This document shows, piece after piece, positions 6,872 through 10,784 of a stretch of 10,784 nt of DNA. Numbering within the stretch: the first letter of the stretch is position 1; each line of letters opens with the position of its first letter. The stretch lies in the NCBI GenBank assembly GCA_947628195.1, contig CANQZB010000023.1:1-10784 (forward strand), in the 5' to 3' direction. Origin of the DNA: an uncultured Clostridia bacterium (GTDB lineage: Bacteria; Bacillota; Clostridia; Christensenellales; UBA1242). Both the position numbers and the translations under genes were made by a program. The notes beneath the pieces are model-generated. The model did not search any database. It was given only the letters and a program-made list of their open reading frames with translations, and was not told the DNA's origin.

Positions 6872-8219
6872 TATTGCCTCCTTTGTGGAAATTGCATTTT
6901 TTGCCATCTAGTGAATTTAATGGCAAATACATAGCAATAAACAATCTCATAAGCACCAATGATGTAAATAAGTTTACAAAAGGAAGAACTAACATTGCCC
7001 AGCCAAAAGATTGTATTGCCATTGAAGGCATAAATACACATACAAAACCAAGCAAAATTAAAAGCCCATTGCTTATAAATGTTTTAATCAAACTTTCTTT
7101 TTGTGATGCTTTCATAGCAACATAAAGTTTTGTGTCGTTATTATAGTATCTTTTTGCCCTTTCAAAAATTGTTATTAAAGTATCAACTGCGCATATTAAG
7201 CAAATAATCATGCCTAACAATCCTGCAAAATTGATGTGGACTAATGGTATTGATTGCAAAAAGAATAACCCTAAAGTTACAAAGAACAAGAGGTTAAAAC
7301 AAGCCAACCACCCTAATTGTTTAAATCTTACTATTAAATAAACGAAAACGGCAATAAGAAGCACAAACAATGCTATATACACCAATATATTCGATTCAAT
7401 TCCGTAATATTGCTGTGAAATACTGCCCCCAATTCCGTAACTTGGAGTGATCATGCCGGTTTCCACCATAGTTAAATTTAAAGGTAGCATACCTGTGCGA
7501 ATTTTATTTGCGTAGGTGTTGGCAGTTGCATGATCCACGAACATTGGACTTTGAATGTTTATAGAGCCATCGGTTATACCGCCTTCATCCAAAGGCATGC
7601 CATCACTCGTAAACAAATCTTCTCCAAAGAAAATGTAAATTCTGCTAGCGGAAGAGGTTGCTTCCTTAACTGCTTGTGCATTTTTAAAATTTACTTGAAC
7701 AATGTGCACATTTTCATTTGTTTGTTGATTGAAAAGATCTAATGCACTAACAGATGAAATATCCTGTGCTTTTGCAACCAAAGAGCCTTCATCTCTACTG
7801 CTGGTTGTCCAAAAACTGATAGTTGCAGGGTCGCCCACCAAATTGATTAAGTTATTTGTATCTTGTTCGGATAAAATATCCCCAACTTGCATAACTAAAT
7901 AGTCTGCACCCTGTTCTGCAATAGTAACGTCTTTATAACCTTCACCTTGCACAATTGATCTTAATCCATCAATTGTAGATTGTTTTAATTTTGTGTAATC
8001 TAAACCAGAAGCCCCTTCCGGAAGTTCTGCTTTGTATGAAATTCTTATGGAAGAGCTTAAATCCTCCCCCAAAGTTAAATTAGATACAAAATTAGAATAC
8101 TTATAATAATTACCATTAATAGCAAATGGATAGGTGAAATTCACAAATGATGCAACAATTAAAATTGCAAGGATAATTGAAAACACTACAAATAAGCATT
8201 TTGAACGTAATTTAGTCAT
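6864..8219 (-). CDS. secD: Protein translocase subunit SecD (divergent)
   Basis: SecD, the larger membrane subunit of the SecDF export motor. It has 451 residues, the usual size in Firmicutes with separate secD and secF. A first membrane segment (about 8-30) is followed by an external P1 domain to about residue 275, then five membrane segments. Family marks are I240-RTGMLPLNL (consensus LRSGALPxPL), V252-E, I257-x-P259-S-Y-G, and A344-V-D346-T-L-I-T-IFER, which keeps the proton-path Asp of AVDANVLIFER. The N-terminal GLDLxGG motif reads L50-GEDLSSS57, so both glycines are lost. A perfect sigma-A promoter and an AGGAG site (8225-8229) stand directly upstream. The 3' end encodes KGGNND, where the same bases form the secF ribosome site. 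Confidence 0.95.
   Translation of the reverse strand: MTKLRSKCLFVVFSIILAILIVASFVNFTYPFAINGNYYKYSNFVSNLTLGEDLSSSIRISYKAELPEGASGLDYTKLKQSTIDGLRSIVQGEGYKDVTIAEQGADYLVMQVGDILSEQDTNNLINLVGDPATISFWTTSSRDEGSLVAKAQDISSVSALDLFNQQTNENVHIVQVNFKNAQAVKEATSSASRIYIFFGEDLFTSDGMPLDEGGITDGSINIQSPMFVDHATANTYANKIRTGMLPLNLTMVETGMITPSYGIGGSISQQYYGIESNILVYIALFVLLIAVFVYLIVRFKQLGWLACFNLLFFVTLGLFFLQSIPLVHINFAGLLGMIICLICAVDTLITIFERAKRYYNNDTKLYVAMKASQKESLIKTFISNGLLILLGFVCVFMPSMAIQSFGWAMLVLPFVNLFTSLVLMRLFIAMYLPLNSLDGKKCNFHKGGNND
6877..6884 (-). promoter_or_regulatory. Ribosome-binding site of secF inside secD
   Basis: AAAGGAGG on the minus strand, 5 nt before the ATG at 6871 and within the last codons of secD (the Lys-Gly-Gly of its C-terminus). 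It fixes the secF start, argues against the longer reading from 6907, and indicates translational coupling of secF to secD. Confidence 0.9.
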
Positions 8220-8224
8220 AATTT

Positions 8225-8229
8225 CTCCT
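8225..8229 (-). promoter_or_regulatory. Ribosome-binding site of secD
   Basis: AGGAG on the minus strand, 5 nt upstream of the secD ATG. With the promoter above, the leader would be only about 16 nt long, so there is no room for a riboswitch or attenuator. Confidence 0.85.
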
Positions 8230-8241
8230 AATTCAAGATTT

Positions 8242-8270
8242 ATTATAACTTAAACTTATATTTTTGTCAA
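8242..8270 (-). promoter_or_regulatory. Consensus sigma-A promoter of secD-secF
   Basis: Both boxes match the consensus exactly on the minus strand: -35 TTGACA at 8270-8265 and -10 TATAAT at 8247-8242, separated by 17 nt. Transcription should start near 8235, about 16 nt before the secD ATG. This makes secD-secF a strong transcription unit of its own, apart from the yajC and TIGR04086 genes upstream. Eight-base inverted repeats (CAAGATTT/AAATCTTG at 8234-8241 and 8292-8299) flank the promoter; they may be chance in such AT-rich DNA. Confidence 0.88.
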
Positions 8271-8326
8271 TCAAAATGTTTAAATTAAGCAAAATCTTGT
8301 ATAGATTATTGACTAAATTTAGAGTA

Positions 8327-8725
8327 TTAAGCAGTTTTTCTGTTTAAAAGGTTAACAATTATGGAAACAATTAAACTTGCAACCAGTGCAAAAATAAGGT
8401 CATAAACCACTGACATATTAAAAACTACACCGCCGTTTAATATTGAAAATATTATAAAACTCAATACGGCATACAATATTCCGCCTAAAATTGCCCTAAA
8501 AAGCAATTTATCGCCATTATTGCGTTTTAAGCACAATATCATAACAAACAGCGAAACAACTTTTATTGCATCATTAATATAGCCTACAACATTTGAAGAT
8601 AAATCAACAAATTTAAGCACCACCGCAAATAGCACTATATCAATTAAGGTTGTAATGATACCTATCATCACACATTTTATAATAGCCAACAAACCAGACA
8701 AATTAAATGATTTTAATTTTTGCAT
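8327..8725 (-). CDS. TIGR04086/DUF3792 family small membrane protein
   Basis: A 132-residue integral membrane protein, probably of the TIGR04086 family (DUF3792, YrzE-like), whose function is unknown and whose genes commonly sit between yajC and secD in Clostridia, as here. Four hydrophobic segments can be seen at about residues 11-38, 44-66, 74-97 and 105-128. The third segment carries a glycine-rich FRAILGGILYAVLSFIIFS stretch like the family GGxxxGxxY signature, and the short tail is basic (NRKTA). The start at 8725 is supported by TAGGAGGG 4 nt upstream. It is isolated by a terminator before it and the secD promoter after it; I find no convincing promoter of its own in 8726-8850. The link with Sec export is inferred from position only. 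Confidence 0.82.
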   Translation of the reverse strand: MQKLKSFNLSGLLAIIKCVMIGIITTLIDIVLFAVVLKFVDLSSNVVGYINDAIKVVSLFVMILCLKRNNGDKLLFRAILGGILYAVLSFIIFSILNGGVVFNMSVVYDLIFALVASLIVSIIVNLLNRKTA

Positions 8726-8765
8726 AACGCCCTCCTAATTTAATGTATTTCGCATAGCGCCTAAA

Positions 8766-8786
8766 TTAACTAAAATTTTAAGTTAA
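8766..8786. repeat. AT-rich imperfect palindrome upstream of the TIGR04086 gene
   Basis: A 21-nt near-perfect palindrome with 6-bp outer arms TTAACT/AGTTAA around AAAATTTT, with one extra base on one side. It lies about 40 nt before the start of the TIGR04086-type gene, where a promoter would be expected. It could be an operator, but an AT-rich palindrome of this kind can also occur by chance. Confidence 0.35.
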
Positions 8787-8820
8787 ATATAAAATATTTG
8801 CACGCAAAATACTATTTTTT

Positions 8821-8846
8821 GCCGAAAATAAATTTTGGCTTTTTTT
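8821..8846 (+). terminator. Terminator-like hairpin facing the plus direction
   Basis: GCCGAAA (8821-8827), loop ATAAA, TTTTGGC (8833-8839) form a 7-bp stem with one G-U pair, followed at once by seven T on the plus strand (8840-8846). It would stop rightward transcription, but no plus-strand gene exists here. In the minus direction the same hairpin has an A-C mismatch and no T tract. Confidence 0.45.
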
Positions 8847-8850
8847 AAAT

Positions 8851-8871
8851 AAAAAAACGGACGGATGTCCG
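8851..8871 (-). terminator. Intrinsic terminator of yajC
   Basis: On the minus strand a GC-rich stem CGGAC/GTCCG (8871-8867 with 8862-8858) around the tetraloop ATCC is followed by seven T (8857-8851). The hairpin starts directly after the yajC stop codon. A further G-U and A-U pair can extend the stem into the stop codon. It is a convincing rho-independent terminator that separates yajC from the TIGR04086 gene. Confidence 0.85.
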
Positions 8872-9267
8872 CTAATTTGTTTCTCCTTCTTTTGTTTCGA
8901 TCTGTTCGCTAGTTTGCTCGGTTTGCTTAGCTTCTTTAGGCTTGGCGTTATAGTTTTGTTTTTTAGGCTTTTCTTGTTCTTCTTTATCAAAAACATAATA
9001 TATTGCATTTGCGTGCACGGCAAAATAGCCAACATTGGCGCCTCTGCCGGACTTTAATACAAAATATTTATATTCATCCTCAACATAACTATCCACCACT
9101 TCGCCAACAACGCCTGTATCGGTCATAACGCGGTCGCCAATTTTTAAATCTTCACGCATTTTAGATAGTTCGCCATTATATTTCTTTTTCCTTACATAAC
9201 TTACCACAAAAAGTGCCACAACCAACACTGCCAATATGGCAACTAAAACATAATCTCCTACTTTCAT
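8872..9267 (-). CDS. yajC: Preprotein translocase subunit YajC
   Basis: YajC, the small membrane protein that associates with SecD-SecF in the Sec translocase. The start is placed at 9267 (131 residues, MKVGDYVLVA) because AGGAG lies 5 nt upstream; the reading from 9303 has no ribosome site and would begin upstream of the -10 box. One membrane segment (about 5-25) ends in the basic RKKK, followed by the conserved cytoplasmic domain L41-KIGDRVMTDTGVVGEVVD and VHANAIYYV (84-92). The last 37 residues are a highly charged Lys/Glu/Gln-rich tail, probably disordered and longer than in the shortest YajC proteins. The gene has its own likely promoter and a terminator at its stop, so its expression is separate from secD-secF although the products work together. 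Confidence 0.93.
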   Translation of the reverse strand: MKVGDYVLVAILAVLVVALFVVSYVRKKKYNGELSKMREDLKIGDRVMTDTGVVGEVVDSYVEDEYKYFVLKSGRGANVGYFAVHANAIYYVFDKEEQEKPKKQNYNAKPKEAKQTEQTSEQIETKEGETN

Positions 9268-9272
9268 AACAA

Positions 9273-9277
9273 CTCCT
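9273..9277 (-). promoter_or_regulatory. Ribosome-binding site that sets the yajC start
   Basis: AGGAG on the minus strand, 5 nt before the ATG at 9267. It supports the shorter yajC reading. Confidence 0.85.
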
Positions 9278-9283
9278 ATATAA

Positions 9284-9313
9284 ATTATATTTGATATCAC
9301 CATTTAAAATCAA
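9284..9313 (-). promoter_or_regulatory. Probable sigma-A promoter of yajC
   Basis: A perfect -10 TATAAT at 9289-9284 and a -35 TTGATT (four of six matches) at 9313-9308, 18 nt apart, on the minus strand. The predicted start near 9277 leaves a very short leader of about 10 nt with the ribosome site right at its 5' end, which makes the call less certain than that for secD. Confidence 0.5.
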
Positions 9314-9328
9314 ATTATTTTATGGTGA
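9297..9328. repeat. Inverted repeat around the yajC -35 region
   Basis: Seven-base arms TCACCAT (9297-9303) and ATGGTGA (9322-9328) separated by 18 nt. One arm lies in the promoter spacer and the -35 box lies between the arms, as expected for a repressor operator. It lacks a following T tract, so it is a poor terminator for tgt. No regulator gene is in the window. Confidence 0.4.
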
Positions 9329-9360
9329 AATTTGTAAAATTTAATGTTTATTTGCAAAAA

Positions 9361-10482
9361 TCACTCGTTAATGCCATACTTTGCATAAAATTCCTTTTTA
9401 AATTCTAAAAAGCGGTCGTTATTAATGGCATCGCGCATTTGGGACATCATATTTAATGTAAAACGGATGTTATGCAGGCTAAGAAGGCGCGCACCTAAAA
9501 TTTCGTTGCACATAACAAGGTGATGCAAATATGCTTTTGTGTGATGTGTGCAACAATAACAATCACACTCGGGGTCAAGAGGGGAAAAATCCTCTTTATA
9601 TCTTGCTTGTTTTAGCACAACTTTGCCATGGCTTGTCATGGCTAGGCCGTTGCGGGCAACGCGTGTTTGAAGTACGCAATCAAACATATCTATTCCGCGC
9701 TCTACACTTTCAAAAATGTAGTCTGGAGTGCCGACACCCATCATATATCGCGGCATATTTTCTGGATAATGCGGTTTCATCACATCCAGCATGCGTAGCA
9801 TCACATCCTTTGGCTCGCCAACTGAAAGCCCACCTATTGCAATGCCACACTTGCAATATTTTTTTGTTTCTTCTAGGCTTTTTAGGCGCAAATCCTCATA
9901 AAAATTGCCCTGCACTATTGGGAAAAGCATTTGTTTAGGGTTTTTGTGGTGTTTATAGCATCTATCCAGCCAATCTAGTGTGCGGGTCATTGCCTTTTCA
10001 GCATCTTGGTGGGATATGCCATAATCACTGCACACATCAAACGCCATAATTATATCTGCACCCAAATTGTTTTCAATATCTATTGCCTTTTCGGGCGTGA
10101 AAAACATTTTAGCACCAGAAAGATGATTTTTAAACTCCACGCCATCATCAGTAATCTTCCTAATATCTGCCAGTGAAAAAACTTGAAAGCCGCCAGAATC
10201 GGTTAACATTGGGCGACTAAAATTCATAAATTTATGCACTCCGCCCGCCTTTTTAACAAGCTCATCCCCTGGGCGAATGTGCAAATGATAGGTGTTGGCA
10301 AGAATAATTTGCGCGCCAACATCATATAAATCATCACTTGTAAGAGATTTTACAGTTGCAAGCGTGCCAACTGGCATATAAATAGGCGTGTAAATATCAC
10401 CGTGTGGCGTGTGCAGAATGCCCGTTCTTGCCCCACTGTTTTTATCTATGTGTAAAACTTCGTAACTAAAATTTTTGTTCAT
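9361..10482 (-). CDS. tgt: tRNA-guanine transglycosylase (queuine/preQ1 type)
   Basis: Tgt exchanges guanine 34 of tRNAs with GUN anticodons for preQ1 in queuosine synthesis. The start at 10482 gives 373 residues (MNKNFSYEVL), the normal size; the longer reading from 10557 runs through queA. Present are D95-SGGFQVFSLA, D149 in the base-recognition loop followed by C151 (the Cys typical of preQ1-using bacterial enzymes), GGLSVGE (217-223), the catalytic D268-C-V-L, and the zinc ligands C306, C308, C311 and H337. Two hallmark positions differ: FDEC reads FDVC (Val150), and DCVLPTR reads DCVLQTR (Gln272). Ribosome binding is weak (GGA 6 nt upstream), 10 nt after the queA stop, so coupling with queA is likely. 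No clear terminator follows before the yajC promoter. Confidence 0.97.
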   Translation of the reverse strand: MNKNFSYEVLHIDKNSGARTGILHTPHGDIYTPIYMPVGTLATVKSLTSDDLYDVGAQIILANTYHLHIRPGDELVKKAGGVHKFMNFSRPMLTDSGGFQVFSLADIRKITDDGVEFKNHLSGAKMFFTPEKAIDIENNLGADIIMAFDVCSDYGISHQDAEKAMTRTLDWLDRCYKHHKNPKQMLFPIVQGNFYEDLRLKSLEETKKYCKCGIAIGGLSVGEPKDVMLRMLDVMKPHYPENMPRYMMGVGTPDYIFESVERGIDMFDCVLQTRVARNGLAMTSHGKVVLKQARYKEDFSPLDPECDCYCCTHHTKAYLHHLVMCNEILGARLLSLHNIRFTLNMMSQMRDAINNDRFLEFKKEFYAKYGINE

Positions 10483-10492
10483 AATAATCCAT

Positions 10493-10784
10493 TTATTCAA
10501 TAAACATACTGTCGCCAAAACTGAAAAAGCGATAGTTATTTTCAACGGCGAATTCATACAAATTCATTGTATTTTCGTAACCGGCAAAGGCGCTAACAAG
10601 CATAATCAATGTACTTTTTGGCAGGTGAAAGTTTGTTATTAGTGCATCAACCACCTTAAATTTATATGGCGGATAAATAAAAATGTCCGTTTCATCATCA
10701 TCTGCCATAAGTGGCACGCCTTTTAACGCCACTGCTTCAAGCGTGCGCACACTTGTTGTGCCAACAGCAATAACTCGCCTATTT
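10493..10784 (-). CDS. queA: S-adenosylmethionine:tRNA ribosyltransferase-isomerase, C-terminal part
   Basis: QueA transfers the ribosyl part of S-adenosylmethionine to preQ1 in tRNA to give epoxyqueuosine, the step after Tgt. Only the last 97 codons are in the window and the reading frame is open to the right edge. The C-terminal family blocks are clear: RRVIAVGTTSVRTLEA, TDIFIYPPYKFKVVDALITN, FHLPKSTLIMLVSAFAGYE, and YRFFSFGDSMFIE at the end. The usual IYPGYxF motif reads IYPPYKF here. The gene stops 10 nt before tgt, the common queA-tgt order of Firmicutes, and both act in one pathway. Confidence 0.97.
   Translation of the reverse strand, partial: NRRVIAVGTTSVRTLEAVALKGVPLMADDDETDIFIYPPYKFKVVDALITNFHLPKSTLIMLVSAFAGYENTMNLYEFAVENNYRFFSFGDSMFIE

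Noticed and set aside
6872..6907. Longer N-terminus for SecF from the ATG at 6907
   Set aside because: No ribosome site precedes it, while AAAGGAGG stands 5 nt before the ATG at 6871, and SecF proteins normally begin shortly before the first membrane helix.
8311..8326. CTAAATTTAG palindrome after the TIGR04086 gene as a terminator
   Set aside because: It has no loop space, no G-C pairs in the inner stem and no T tract.
8778..9035. Lysine- and serine-rich minus-strand reading frame of 85 codons overlapping the yajC 3' end
   Set aside because: It overlaps yajC in another frame and runs through the yajC terminator and AT-rich spacer; its composition reflects the shifted charged tail of YajC and it has no ribosome site.
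9268..9303. Longer N-terminus for YajC from 9303
   Set aside because: It starts in the inverted repeat upstream of the -10 box and has no ribosome site, unlike 9267.
9531..9938. Plus-strand reading frame of 135 codons opposite tgt
   Set aside because: It is antisense to the conserved core of Tgt, has no ribosome site and resembles no known protein; a shadow of codon bias.
10483..10557. Longer N-terminus for Tgt from 10557
   Set aside because: The extra 25 residues come from queA read in another frame; the family N-terminus fits the ATG at 10482.

Overview
All genes lie on the minus strand of an AT-rich chromosome and read from right to left. The set is typical of Firmicutes, most likely an uncultured low-GC member of Clostridia. 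It includes separate secD and secF, a TIGR04086/DUF3792 membrane protein next to yajC, ScpA/ScpB, a YtfI-YtfJ (GerW) pair and a DacF-type D,D-carboxypeptidase. YtfJ points to a spore-forming lineage, but the sequence cannot show that this organism sporulates. There is no mobile element, CRISPR array, rRNA or tRNA gene.

Layout in order of transcription (high to low coordinates). (1) Queuosine tRNA modification: the C-terminal part of queA (10784-10493) and tgt (10482-9361). (2) yajC (9267-8872) with its own likely promoter and a good intrinsic terminator, then a small TIGR04086-type membrane protein (8725-8327). (3) A secD-secF pair (8219-5942) driven by a perfect-consensus sigma-A promoter (TTGACA-17-TATAAT) and closed by a 10-bp hairpin. 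(4) A tightly packed seven-gene string starting only 13 nt after that hairpin: recJ, an M50 site-2-type protease, scpA, scpB, a DUF2953 protein (YtfI-like), ytfJ and a D-alanyl-D-alanine carboxypeptidase cut by the window edge. Most junctions here are short overlaps (1, 14, 29 and 4 nt), which suggests one operon with translational coupling.

Functionally, the right part handles tRNA wobble modification and Sec protein export (YajC/SecD/SecF). The left part groups DNA repair (RecJ), an intramembrane protease, condensin partners (ScpA/ScpB), a spore-associated protein and a peptidoglycan enzyme. All are known families in a largely familiar clostridial order; I see no wholly new system. The points most worth a second look are the SecD/SecF pair, which has lost several family hallmark residues, the recJ start with no Shine-Dalgarno site just below a terminator hairpin, two terminator-like hairpins facing each other between yajC and the next gene, and unusual substitutions in conserved motifs of Tgt and QueA.

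No gap between genes exceeds 300 bases. The three longest (8726-8871, 8220-8326 and 9268-9360) hold the terminators, promoters and inverted repeats listed.
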